In this document: piece after piece, positions 14,365 to 21,647 of the stretch
Numbering within the stretch: the first letter of the stretch is position 1
Layout of the letters: every line of letters begins with the position of its first letter
DNA from: an uncultured Lachnospiraceae bacterium
Lineage (GTDB): Bacteria > Bacillota > Clostridia > Lachnospirales > Lachnospiraceae
NCBI GenBank assembly: GCA_934394565.1
Contig: CAKRQV010000027.1
Coordinates: 1-24,550 of the forward strand
DNA: 24,550 bases
Reading direction: 5' to 3'
Notes under the pieces: model-generated
Database searches by the model: none
The model's input: the letters and a program-made list of their open reading frames with translations, nothing else
Told to the model about the DNA's origin: nothing
Made by a program: the position numbers and the translations under genes

Positions 14365-14850
14365 TCAGGACTGTACGAAGAAAATTTTGTGTTGCTGGAA
14401 AAATTTGATGAGCATGTCGTCCCAGAGCTGGTCTATGCGTTTGTCAAGGGTAAAGATAGTGAGGGCGGTCCCGGAAGTGCAAAGAAGACGTTTGCCGTCA
14501 AATTTGCAGTTTAAGTAGAGCCCGGCTACCTGTTCGGGTCTGAGGTCGATGCGGTTGCGGTCCAGGAGTTTTTCAATGTTGGCTTTGTTTAATCGAAAGA
14601 CGAAGCTGAAGTGCAAAGGTGTGCGTTTCCCACGGATAATGGAGAAACAGTGTGCCTTGATGTCTTTCCAGGTGATGAGATCGTCGGAGAAGTCGGCTTC
14701 ATCAAAAAATTCGGGGTGTAAAAGTCCATCGATAGAATGGGTAACAGAGGTAGTGATCTCTGCTTCTTTTAAAAGAAAGGCGTCGAACGTGTCACCGAGC
14801 AGAAGCTGGGACATAAATGCCTTGACGTCGGGAATCTGAAGTGCAAGCAT
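14365..14850 (-). CDS. DUF5721-like protein
   Basis: The 161-residue product resembles Lachnospiraceae proteins annotated as DUF5721, to my recollection: N-terminal MLALQIPDVKAFMSQLLLGD, then FDAFLLKEAEITT, a central GKRTPLHFSFVFRLN block and a C-terminal LDKRIDQLWDDMLIKF. Function is unknown. It is soluble, with no signal peptide or membrane helices. AAAGGAG precedes the ATG on the minus strand. It is convergent with htpG across palindrome B and divergent from citrate synthase. Codons are C-rich at third positions, as in the other minus-strand genes here. The gene is confident; the family name is less so. Confidence 0.8.
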   Translation of the reverse strand: MLALQIPDVKAFMSQLLLGDTFDAFLLKEAEITTSVTHSIDGLLHPEFFDEADFSDDLITWKDIKAHCFSIIRGKRTPLHFSFVFRLNKANIEKLLDRNRIDLRPEQVAGLYLNCKFDGKRLLCTSGTALTIFTLDKRIDQLWDDMLIKFFQQHKIFFVQS

Positions 14851-14884
14851 GATTTGTAAGCTCCTTTGTAACTGTTATGGGTTA

Positions 14885-14914
14885 AATCTATCATACCGTC
14901 AGGCGGGGTGTCAA
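14885..14914 (-). promoter_or_regulatory. Candidate promoter for the DUF5721-like gene
   Basis: On the minus strand, TTGACA (14914-14909), an 18-bp spacer and TAGATT (14890-14885). The -35 is consensus and the -10 weak. Confidence 0.5.
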
Positions 14915-15068
14915 TCGGAAACAGATGTTTGATGGAAAAAACACTGTGCAGTGTAAAAGTATTTGTTCTGAATATCAAATAAACTTGCAAAATTAAGATG
15001 AAATACAATGAAAATTGTGCCTTTTTAAATAAAAATGCAAGATGAAGCATGGAAAAGTGCAAAAAAGA

Positions 15069-15097
15069 TTGAAATGCTCGGAATGATAGCGTATAAT
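15069..15097 (+). promoter_or_regulatory. Sigma-A promoter of citrate synthase
   Basis: TTGAAA (15069-15074), a 17-bp spacer and a perfect TATAAT (15092-15097). The expected start near 15104 gives a very short leader and rules out the in-frame ATG at 15096, which lies inside the -10. Apart from a short ACACTG/CAGTGT palindrome near 14940, nothing else is recognised between 14915 and 15068. Confidence 0.88.
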
Positions 15098-15119
15098 GTC
15101 CAGAGCGAGGAGGACGAAC

Positions 15120-16493
15120 ATGATGGATGAGAAGAAAAACGAGAATGCAGAAGTACTGGAGGAGGAGATCGTTTCGCTGGAGCAGGAGCTTTTGCACAGC
15201 CACAGGATCAATCCGAATCTGTATATTGAATATGATGTAAAGCGTGGTCTGCGTGATTCCGCCGGTAAAGGTGTACTGACCGGTCTGACGGAGATTTCGG
15301 ATGTCAACGGTTATCAGCTGATCAATGGACGCCGTATTCCCTCTGAAGGTATGTTATATTACCAGGGTGTCAATATCCAGGATCTGATAGAGGGACTGAA
15401 CGGTCGGAAATATGGATTTGAGGAAACGGTCTATCTGCTGCTGTTTGGCAAGCTGCCGACACAGGAACAGCTGAGAAGATTTCTGGATGTTATGTTTGAT
15501 CTGCAGAATTTGAATGGCCGTTTTGTACGTGATGTTGTCATGAAAGCATCGAACGCCAACATTATGAACTCCATGCAGCGCTGTGTATTGACACTGTACA
15601 GCTACGATGAGAATCCGGAAGATATTTCTGTGGAAAATGTGCTCAGGCAGTCACTGGAAATGATTGGAAAGATGCCGATCATTGCTGTCTATTCCTATCA
15701 TGCATATCGTCATTTCAGGAAGGATGAGACACTTCTGATCCGTAATCCGAAGCGTGGACTTTCCATTGCCGAGAATATTTTACTGATGCTCAGAGATGAC
15801 GGACGTTTTACACCGCTGGAGGCCAAAGTGCTGGATATTGCATTGATACTGCATGCAGAGCATGGTGGTGGTAATAACTCCACATTTACCAATCATGTGG
15901 TGACATCTTCTGGTACAGATACCTATTCGGCTATGTCCGCATCAATCGGTTCTCTGAAAGGACCGCGTCATGGTGGCGCCAATCTGAAGGTGCAGGATAT
16001 GTTTGAAAATATCATGGCAAATGTCAGAGACTGGACAAATGAGGATGAGGTGGCTGAATATCTGAAAAAGATTTTGAACAAGGAAGCTTTTGACCGTTCC
16101 GGCCTGATTTATGGTATGGGACATGCGGTATACACATTGTCGGATCCGCGAGAGGTGATTCTGAAAGAATATGCCAGAAAGCTTGCGCAGGAAAAAGGAG
16201 AGATGGAGAAGTTCGCCCTGTATGAGCTGGTAGAACGTCTGGCTGGTCAGCTGGTCATGGAACACAGAAAACTGTTCAAGAATGTCTGTGCCAATGTGGA
16301 TTTTTACAGTGGTTTTGTATATACGATGCTTGGCATTCCGAAGGAGCTGTTTACACCGATCTTTGCCATTTCCCGTATGGCAGGCTGGAGTGCACACCGT
16401 CTTGAAGAACTGTTAAATGCCGGCAAGATCATTCGTCCGGCTTACAAATATGTCGGACATCATGAAGAATTTATACCGATCGAGGAACGGTAA
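15120..16493 (+). CDS. gltA: Citrate synthase
   Basis: Condenses acetyl-CoA and oxaloacetate to citrate; here probably for glutamate precursor supply, since no other cycle genes are adjacent. Catalytic regions are present: His in LILHAEHGGGNNSTF, His in KGPRHGGANLK and Asp in NVDFYSGFVY. The CoA region GMGHAVYTLSDPR and the C-terminal ISRMAGWSAHRLEE are also seen. The start is ATG 15120 (GAGGAGG at 15107-15113); ATG 15123 is equally possible. The protein is about 457 residues, somewhat long, with an N-terminal charged extension (DEKKNENAEVLEEEIVSLEQ). A 2-methylcitrate synthase activity cannot be excluded, but no prp genes are nearby. The gene is monocistronic, with its own promoter and terminator. 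Confidence 0.92.
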   Translation: MMDEKKNENAEVLEEEIVSLEQELLHSHRINPNLYIEYDVKRGLRDSAGKGVLTGLTEISDVNGYQLINGRRIPSEGMLYYQGVNIQDLIEGLNGRKYGFEETVYLLLFGKLPTQEQLRRFLDVMFDLQNLNGRFVRDVVMKASNANIMNSMQRCVLTLYSYDENPEDISVENVLRQSLEMIGKMPIIAVYSYHAYRHFRKDETLLIRNPKRGLSIAENILLMLRDDGRFTPLEAKVLDIALILHAEHGGGNNSTFTNHVVTSSGTDTYSAMSASIGSLKGPRHGGANLKVQDMFENIMANVRDWTNEDEVAEYLKKILNKEAFDRSGLIYGMGHAVYTLSDPREVILKEYARKLAQEKGEMEKFALYELVERLAGQLVMEHRKLFKNVCANVDFYSGFVYTMLGIPKELFTPIFAISRMAGWSAHRLEELLNAGKIIRPAYKYVGHHEEFIPIEER

Positions 16494-16513
16494 GACAGGT
16501 CAGATAAAACGGC

Positions 16514-16557
16514 AGAGCCGTCAGGGCAGTAGAAAAGCTGCTTCTGACGGCTCTTTT
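16514..16557 (+). terminator. Terminator of citrate synthase
   Basis: AGAGCCGTCAG (16514-16524) pairs CTGACGGCTCT (16544-16554), an 11-bp perfect stem followed by T residues. The 19-nt loop can form its own small hairpin. Confidence 0.85.
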
Positions 16558-16573
16558 ACCTATGCGAGATGGA

Positions 16574-16602
16574 TTGCAACAGAACAGACAGTGTGGTATA
16601 CT
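16574..16602 (+). promoter_or_regulatory. Candidate promoter of the degV-family gene
   Basis: TTGCAA (16574-16579), a 17-bp spacer and TATACT (16597-16602). Another TATAAT at 16607-16612 lacks a matching -35. Confidence 0.65.
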
Positions 16603-16641
16603 AAAGTATAATTATTTCATGTATGAGAATGAGGGATATTT

Positions 16642-17478
16642 ATGGAGTATCGAATTATTATAGACAGCTGCGGTGATCTGACACCGGATATGAAAGCAGA
16701 TCCGCATATTGTTTCTGTACCGCTGACTCTGCGCGTGGGGGATACAGAAATCATAGACGATGAGTCATTTGATCAGAAAGATTTTCTGGCCAGGGTGGCA
16801 GCATGTGAAGAATGTCCGAAATCAGCCTGTCCTTCACCGGACAGCTATCTGCATGCCTGTGGAGATGCAGACAGGGCATATATTGTGACGTTGTCTTCAG
16901 AACTCAGTGGATCCTACAACAGTGCCCTTCTGGCAGCCAGAATGTTTGAGGACGAACATCCGGGCAGCAAGTGTCACGTGTTTAATTCGCGCAGTGCGTC
17001 TGTGGGTCAGACGCTGATTGGTCTCAATATCCGGGAGCTTGAGACGATGGGAGCCACCTTCGATGAGGTTGTTGCCGGGACAGAGGCTTATATTGAGCAA
17101 CAGCATACCTATTTTGTGCTGGACAATCTGGATACTCTGCGTAAAAACGGCCGTCTGAGCCGTATCAAGGCATTTATGGCATCTGCCTTGAAAATCAAGC
17201 CGGTTATGGGCTCGACGCCGGAGGGGGCAATCGCACAGCTCGATCAGACTAGGGGTGCTAACAAAGCCCTGAAGCTGATGTGTACGATTGCTGCAAAGAA
17301 TGTACGGCCGGGGTCTGTACGCCGGGCAGCTGTAGCACACTGCAACTGCGAAGAGAGAGGACTTCTGGTGGCTGAGGAGATGAAGCGGCTGCTTTTGATT
17401 CCGGAGATTCTTGTTGTACCGGCGGCCGGAGTGACAAGTATGTATGCCAACGATGGTGGCGTGGTACTGGTTGTATAA
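16642..17478 (+). CDS. DegV family fatty-acid-binding protein
   Basis: A 278-residue DegV-fold protein. The family binds one fatty acid, and FakB members present it to the kinase FakA. Seen: an N-terminal IIIDSCGDL strand (usual DSxxDL motif), SACPSPDSY (usual TSQPS-type lipid site, with Ser conserved), LSSELSGSYNSALLAA, and DNLDTLRKNGRLSRIKAF in the second domain. The last two are hallmark DegV segments. No fakA is in the window. The ribosome binding site is GAGGGA. Two overlapping stem-loops (17527-17544; 17533-17539 with 17557-17563) follow the stop, but neither has a T-tract. Which lipid is bound, and whether it is a true FakB, cannot be told. Confidence 0.92.
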   Translation: MEYRIIIDSCGDLTPDMKADPHIVSVPLTLRVGDTEIIDDESFDQKDFLARVAACEECPKSACPSPDSYLHACGDADRAYIVTLSSELSGSYNSALLAARMFEDEHPGSKCHVFNSRSASVGQTLIGLNIRELETMGATFDEVVAGTEAYIEQQHTYFVLDNLDTLRKNGRLSRIKAFMASALKIKPVMGSTPEGAIAQLDQTRGANKALKLMCTIAAKNVRPGSVRRAAVAHCNCEERGLLVAEEMKRLLLIPEILVVPAAGVTSMYANDGGVVLVV

Positions 17479-17556
17479 ATGCATAAACTATATCCGGCCG
17501 TGCATCAGGCAACGATACCGGATGTGAAGCTTTTGTGAAAGCTTGTCTGCCAGGAC

Positions 17557-17585
17557 TTCACAAGGTCGGTAAAAGGGTGTATACT
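17557..17585 (+). promoter_or_regulatory. Promoter of the small membrane protein gene
   Basis: TTCACA (17557-17562), a 17-bp spacer and TATACT (17580-17585). TTCACAA also forms an inverted repeat with TTGTGAA (17533-17539), so the -35 sits in one arm of a dyad. Confidence 0.65.
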
Positions 17586-17621
17586 GGCAGAAGATTTTAG
17601 TAAACAAAGAGGAGAAGACAG

Positions 17622-17945
17622 ATGAGTCAGGAAAAAGTTGATCGTTATAAAAAAGAGAAAGTCAACCGTGACAAAACCATGAAAAAGGAAAAATTGGTTC
17701 GGCGGATCGAATATGGTCTGACCGGACTGGTACTGTGTGCTATGGTCGTATGGTGCGGTTTTTCCATCTATCAGAAGGCTGCCGAAGGCAAGGCTTCCGA
17801 GACAACGGTGTATGAGGTTAATACAGAGGCGATGGATACCTATGCACAGAATGTCCGCAGCGCTGCCAAGGCGGATACAAGTGCTGCTTCCGAGACAGAG
17901 GAGACAGCTTCCGAGACAGCAGAAGCATCCGAAGCACAGGAATAA
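17622..17945 (+). CDS. Small single-pass membrane protein, unrecognised
   Basis: 107 residues. A strongly basic N-terminal segment (about 1-28, Lys/Arg-rich) should stay cytoplasmic. A single hydrophobic helix (about 31-51, YGLTGLVLCAMVVWCGFSIY) follows, then an extracytoplasmic tail. The last 30 residues are low-complexity Ala/Glu/Ser/Thr (repeated ASETEE/ASETAE). The topology is N-in/C-out by the positive-inside rule. GAGGAG precedes the ATG. It has its own promoter and terminator, so it is a stand-alone gene. No family or function is recognised; the disordered acidic tail resembles that of small divisome or wall-associated membrane proteins only in a general way. Confidence 0.85.
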   Translation: MSQEKVDRYKKEKVNRDKTMKKEKLVRRIEYGLTGLVLCAMVVWCGFSIYQKAAEGKASETTVYEVNTEAMDTYAQNVRSAAKADTSAASETEETASETAEASEAQE

Positions 17946-17963
17946 ATATAGCGATGACTGCAG

Positions 17964-17990
17964 GAGCTGCCCTTTTCAGGCGGCTCTTTT
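17964..17990 (+). terminator. Terminator of the small membrane protein gene
   Basis: GAGCTGCC (17964-17971) pairs GGCGGCTC (17979-17986) with one G-T pair, followed by TTTT. Confidence 0.85.
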
Positions 17991-18032
17991 ATGCCGGTAA
18001 AAAGGTATGGCAAAATTTCAGGAAGAGCAACA

Positions 18033-18070
18033 AAAAAGGACACTGACCGGGTATGGTCAATGTCCTTTTT
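18033..18070 (-). terminator. Terminator of the cold-shock gene (symmetrical)
   Basis: An A-tract plus GGACACTGACC (+ strand) pairs GGTCAATGTCC plus a T-tract, about 15 bp with one mismatch. It has T-runs on both strands, so it can work in both directions. It lies about 30 nt beyond the csp stop. Confidence 0.88.
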
Positions 18071-18098
18071 GACTATATCTCTACACAATCGGCAGAAA

Positions 18099-18299
18099 TT
18101 AGCATTTAACAACGTTGGCAGCCTGCATACCGCGAGCACCTTCTGTTAAATCGTAAGTTACGGCCTGGCCTTCTTCCAGAGATTTGAAGCCGTCAGCTAC
18201 GATAGCGGAGAAATGTACGAATACATCGTTGCCGTCTTCGCCTGTAATGAAGCCGTATCCTTTTTCTGCGTTGAACCATTTAACAGTTCCCTTGTTCAT
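18099..18299 (-). CDS. Cold-shock protein (CspA/CspD type)
   Basis: A 66-residue OB-fold RNA chaperone. RNP1 is KGYGFIT and RNP2 is VFVHFSAI; the N-terminal GTVKWFN and C-terminal GMQAANV are family hallmarks. The start is at 18299 because GGAGG precedes it on the minus strand; an in-frame ATG at 18368 would add 23 residues unlike the family and has no ribosome binding site. Csp proteins bind single-stranded RNA/DNA and melt secondary structure at low temperature or in stationary phase. The gene is monocistronic, with its own promoter, a leader of about 150 nt and a terminator. Third codon positions are C-rich. Confidence 0.97.
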   Translation of the reverse strand: MNKGTVKWFNAEKGYGFITGEDGNDVFVHFSAIVADGFKSLEEGQAVTYDLTEGARGMQAANVVKC

Positions 18300-18448
18300 A
18301 GTGTTACCTCCATAGAAAATTAGAAAATAAATATTACCGGTGTCCCGTAAATAAGGGTAAAAAAACACCAGTTATCACAGACTATATTGCGAATATAATA
18401 TAATCTCTAATAACTAGTGAATCTATTACATTGAACAACCGATCTATA
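18300..18448 (-). promoter_or_regulatory. Long 5' untranslated leader of the cold-shock gene
   Basis: The promoter at 18483-18455 predicts a start near 18448, giving about 149 nt of leader. Cold-shock leaders in other bacteria are similarly long and act as thermosensors. A stem GGTGT/ACACC with inner CCC/GGG lies at 18339-18369. Confidence 0.6.
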
Positions 18449-18454
18449 TTCGTG

Positions 18455-18483
18455 ATTATATCTTTTACCCATGGTAAAGTCAA
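18455..18483 (-). promoter_or_regulatory. Sigma-A promoter of the cold-shock gene
   Basis: On the minus strand, TTGACT (18483-18478), a 17-bp spacer and a perfect TATAAT (18460-18455). Confidence 0.82.
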
Positions 18484-18495
18484 GGAAAAAAGGGG

Positions 18496-18524
18496 TTTAT
18501 TTCAATAAAGATTTCGTGTATGAT
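18496..18524 (+). promoter_or_regulatory. Weak candidate promoter for the pyr genes
   Basis: TTTATT (18496-18501), a 17-bp spacer and TATGAT (18519-18524) would give a leader of about 45 nt. No PyrR-type attenuator is seen in that short leader. Confidence 0.4.
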
Positions 18525-18576
18525 AAGGAGAGTATGGAAATGAACATACAGAGTTTCTCTACGGACAGGAGGAAGT

Positions 18577-19872
18577 ATGAATCTGATTATCAGAAATGGA
18601 CGGGTGATCGACCCGGCCACAGGACGTGATGGTGTGGAGACCATTTACGTGAAAGACGACAAAATCAGTGAGCAGTACGCAGATAAGTATGCGGATCGCA
18701 TTGTGGATGCAAAAGGCTTTTATGTGATGCCAGGTCTCATCGATCTGCATGTGCATTTGCGTGATCCGGGACTGACGTATAAGGAAGATGTAAATACCGG
18801 AGCCAGGGCAGCAGCCCGCGGCGGTGTGACGACAATTGTTGCCATGCCAAATACCAAACCGGTCATGGACCGGGCAGACCGTATTGCTTATGTAAATAAT
18901 AAGGCAAAGGCCACGGCGGCTGTCAATGTGATCCAGACCGGATCGGTGACCATTGGTCAGGAGGGCAAAGAGCTGGTGGATATCCGTGCCATGGCAAAGG
19001 CCGGTGTGCCGGCCCTCAGTGAGGATGGCAAGTCAGTGATGAATGCGCTTTTAATGCATCAGGCGATGGAGATCGCTGCAGAGGAGGATATGGTGATCCT
19101 GGATCACTGTGAAGACAAGAGTCTCGTCAATGGCGGCTGTGTCAATGCCGATGCGTATACAGAACAGCTGGGACTGCCCGGTATTACCAACAGTGTGGAA
19201 GATACAATCACAGCCAGAGATATTCTTCTGGCAGCTGAGACGGGCTGCAGACTGCATTTGTGCCATGTTTCCACAAAGGGTGCGACAGAGATGTTGCGTC
19301 TGGCCAGGAAAAAAGGGTACAAGGTATCCGGTGAAGTCTGCCCACATCATTTTACGCTGACATCATCGGATATCGTGCCGGGCGATTCCAATTACAAGAT
19401 GAATCCGCCACTGCGTACCAGAGCAGACAAAGAAGCATTGATCGAGGGCCTGAAGGATGGCACATTTGAGGTGATCAGTACAGATCATGCTCCCCATGCA
19501 CCGCAGGAAAAGGGTCCGGATCTTAAAAAAGCTGCCTTTGGCATAGTGGGATTGGAGACCAGTGTGGCTCTGACAATTACGGAGCTGGTGGACAAGGGAA
19601 TTCTGACACCGATGCAGATGGCCGAAAAGATGAGCTACAATCCGGCCCGGATTCTGGGTATCGACAAGGGCTCACTGGAAGTCGGAAAGGCCGCAGATAT
19701 TGTGATCATTGATCCGGACAGAGAATATACGATCAATGTGAAGAAGTTTGCTTCCAAGGGAAGAAATACACCATTTGACGGACGCAAAGTCAAGGGTATG
19801 GTGATGATGACTGTCTGTGATGGCTGCATCGTTTATGAAAACAACGAACCAGGAGGAGAGAAAAATGATTGA
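18577..19872 (+). CDS. pyrC: Dihydroorotase
   Basis: Cyclises carbamoyl-aspartate to dihydroorotate in pyrimidine synthesis. The 431-residue length fits the longer type I zinc amidohydrolases (as in Bacillus). Metal and active-site motifs are present: LIDLHVHLRDPG (HxH), VAMPNT, SEDGKSV, HCEDKSLV, HLCHVST and ISTDHAPH (His and catalytic Asp). AGGAGG precedes the ATG. It is the first gene of pyrC-pyrF-pyrK-pyrD, and its last 8 nt overlap pyrF. Neither pyrB, pyrE nor carAB is in the window, so the pathway is split across loci. Confidence 0.96.
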   Translation: MNLIIRNGRVIDPATGRDGVETIYVKDDKISEQYADKYADRIVDAKGFYVMPGLIDLHVHLRDPGLTYKEDVNTGARAAARGGVTTIVAMPNTKPVMDRADRIAYVNNKAKATAAVNVIQTGSVTIGQEGKELVDIRAMAKAGVPALSEDGKSVMNALLMHQAMEIAAEEDMVILDHCEDKSLVNGGCVNADAYTEQLGLPGITNSVEDTITARDILLAAETGCRLHLCHVSTKGATEMLRLARKKGYKVSGEVCPHHFTLTSSDIVPGDSNYKMNPPLRTRADKEALIEGLKDGTFEVISTDHAPHAPQEKGPDLKKAAFGIVGLETSVALTITELVDKGILTPMQMAEKMSYNPARILGIDKGSLEVGKAADIVIIDPDREYTINVKKFASKGRNTPFDGRKVKGMVMMTVCDGCIVYENNEPGGEKND

Positions 19873-20794
19873 AAAACTGATCGAGGGAATCAAGAGAACG
19901 AAGGCACCGATTGTTGTCGGACTGGATCCAATGTTAAACTATATTCCGGAACATATCCAGAAAAAGGCTTTTGCAGAGTTCGGTGAGACACTGGAAGGGG
20001 CCGCAGAAGCTGTATGGCAGTACAATAAGGGCATTGTAGACGCCGTATATGATCTGGTACCGGCTGTAAAACCGCAGATTGCCATGTATGAGCAGTTTGG
20101 TATCGAAGGTCTCAAAGCCTTTGAAAAGACGGTATCCTATTGTCAGGAGAAGGGACTGGTTGTGATCGGTGATATCAAGCGGGGCGATATCGGTTCGACT
20201 TCCGAAGCCTATGCTGTCGGCCATCTGGGCCAGGTACAGGTGGGCAGCCACCGTTACAGCGGTTTTCATGAGGATTTCGTGACGGTCAATCCGTATCTTG
20301 GATCCGACGGTGTGAAGCCGTTTATGAAAATCTGTAAGGAAGAGAAAAAAGGACTGTTTATTCTTGTCAAGACATCCAATCCGTCCAGTGGTGAGTTTCA
20401 GGACCGTCTGGTGGATGGCCGTCCGCTGTATGAGCTGGTCGGTGAGCAGGTCGCTGCATGGGGCGAGGAGCTGATGGGCGAGAGCTATAGTTATGTGGGT
20501 GCAGTTGTCGGTGCTACCTATCCGGAGATGGGTAAGACACTGCGTAAGATCATGCCGAAGTCCTTTATCCTTGTGCCGGGTTATGGTGCACAGGGCGGCA
20601 AGGGGGCTGATCTGGTGCATTTCTTCAATGAGGACGGGCTGGGTGCTATCGTCAATTCGTCCCGTGGTATTATCGCTGCATACAAACAGGAAAAATATGC
20701 GAAATTCGGTGCTGAGAATTATGCCGAAGCATCCAGACAGGCTGTACTGGATATGCAGGCAGATATCCAGGGAGCACTGGAAGCTGTCAAATAA
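19865..20794 (+). CDS. pyrF: Orotidine 5'-phosphate decarboxylase, type 2
   Basis: Converts OMP to UMP, the last step of de novo pyrimidine synthesis. The 309-residue length and the N-terminal KAPIVVGLDPML mark the type 2 subfamily (long form, unlike the roughly 240-residue type 1). The catalytic segment GLVVIGDIKRGDIGST carries the Lys-Asp array, and the C-terminal LVPGYGAQGGKGADL and VNSSRGIIAAY bind phosphate. The start at 19865 follows AGGAGGAG and overlaps the pyrC stop by 8 nt, implying translational coupling. An in-frame ATG at 19817 lies deep inside pyrC without a ribosome binding site. A terminator-like stem separates it from pyrK. Confidence 0.95.
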   Translation: MIEKLIEGIKRTKAPIVVGLDPMLNYIPEHIQKKAFAEFGETLEGAAEAVWQYNKGIVDAVYDLVPAVKPQIAMYEQFGIEGLKAFEKTVSYCQEKGLVVIGDIKRGDIGSTSEAYAVGHLGQVQVGSHRYSGFHEDFVTVNPYLGSDGVKPFMKICKEEKKGLFILVKTSNPSSGEFQDRLVDGRPLYELVGEQVAAWGEELMGESYSYVGAVVGATYPEMGKTLRKIMPKSFILVPGYGAQGGKGADLVHFFNEDGLGAIVNSSRGIIAAYKQEKYAKFGAENYAEASRQAVLDMQADIQGALEAVK

Positions 20795-20815
20795 CAGGAG
20801 AAAATTCCTCATACA

Positions 20816-20846
20816 GAAAAGGAGCCGCAGGCAGCAGCTCCTTTTC
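20816..20846 (+). terminator. Terminator-like stem between pyrF and pyrK
   Basis: GAAAAGGAGC (20816-20825) pairs GCTCCTTTTC (20837-20846), a 10-bp stem with an 11-nt loop and four T in its 3' arm. It may attenuate read-through into pyrK-pyrD. The T-tract is short and inside the stem, so efficiency is uncertain. Confidence 0.6.
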
Positions 20847-20876
20847 ACTGCATAGTTGAATAATAAGGAGTACAGG

Positions 20877-21647
20877 ATGAAAGTAAAGGAAACATGTACG
20901 GTCATCAGCCAGGAATGTATAGCAAAGGACATCTACAGTCTGTGGCTGCAGACCAAAGAGATCGCCGCACAGGCGAAGCCGGGACAGTTTGTCTCTGTAT
21001 ACTGTAACGACGGGGCGCATCTTTTGCCGAGACCGATCAGTCTCTGCGAGATTGACGCTGAAAAAGGCCGCCTGCGTCTGGTATATCGTGTTGTGGGAAA
21101 AGGTACGGCAATGTTTGCCGCATTAAAATCCGGAGACAGCGTGGATGTCCTGGGACCACTTGGCAATGGCTTCCCGATGAATGAAGCTGAACACAAGAGA
21201 GTTTTTCTCGTGGGAGGAGGCATTGGCGTTCCACCGATGCTAGAGACAGCCAAACAGCTGGTCGGCGATCCGGTGCTGGTCATGGGATATCGTGATGAAC
21301 TGTTTCTGACAGATGAGATGGAAGCAGCAGGTAAGCTGGTGATCGCTACTGAGGATGGCAGTTGTGGTACAAAGGGTAATGTTCTGGATGCAATCCGTGA
21401 AAAGAATCTGAAAGCGGATATGATCTTTGCCTGTGGACCGAAGCCAATGCTGCGCGCATTAAAAGCATATGCGCTGGAGCAGGATATTCCCTGCTATGTT
21501 TCCATGGAAGAGCGTATGGCCTGTGGTGTCGGTGCCTGTCTGGGATGTGTCTGCCAGTCTACACAGGTGGATGACCATTCAAAAGTACACAACAAACGTG
21601 TCTGCAAGGACGGACCTGTCTTTTTAAGTACGGAGGTGGAACTGTGA
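20877..21647 (+). CDS. pyrK: Dihydroorotate dehydrogenase class 1B, electron-transfer subunit
   Basis: The FAD/[2Fe-2S] subunit that passes electrons from PyrD to NAD+. The start is ATG 20877 (AAGGAG about 7 nt upstream), giving 256 residues; an in-frame ATG at 20856 lacks a ribosome binding site. Seen: LLPRPISLCEI (flavin-binding RPxS), VGGGIGVPPMLETAK (NAD-binding), FACGPKPMLRALK, and a C-terminal cluster with C216, C221, C224 and C243 in the ferredoxin-like order. An extra Cys lies at C226. The TGA stop overlaps the GTG start of pyrD, so the subunits are translationally coupled in matched amounts. Confidence 0.96.
   Translation: MKVKETCTVISQECIAKDIYSLWLQTKEIAAQAKPGQFVSVYCNDGAHLLPRPISLCEIDAEKGRLRLVYRVVGKGTAMFAALKSGDSVDVLGPLGNGFPMNEAEHKRVFLVGGGIGVPPMLETAKQLVGDPVLVMGYRDELFLTDEMEAAGKLVIATEDGSCGTKGNVLDAIREKNLKADMIFACGPKPMLRALKAYALEQDIPCYVSMEERMACGVGACLGCVCQSTQVDDHSKVHNKRVCKDGPVFLSTEVEL

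Noticed and set aside
15096..15119. Upstream start for citrate synthase
   Set aside because: The ATG at 15096 lies within the TATAAT box, upstream of the expected transcription start, and has no ribosome binding site.
18300..18368. N-terminal extension of the cold-shock protein
   Set aside because: The extra 23 residues do not match the family and the GGAGG lies directly before 18299.
18525..18576. PyrR attenuator before pyrC
   Set aside because: The leader is only about 45 nt and lacks an antiterminator/terminator set or a PyrR binding-loop consensus.
19934..20932. Long minus-strand open frame (332 codons) opposite pyrF
   Set aside because: It is antisense to a clear pyrF with all catalytic motifs; its translation is Cys/His-rich low-quality sequence with no family motif and no ribosome binding site.
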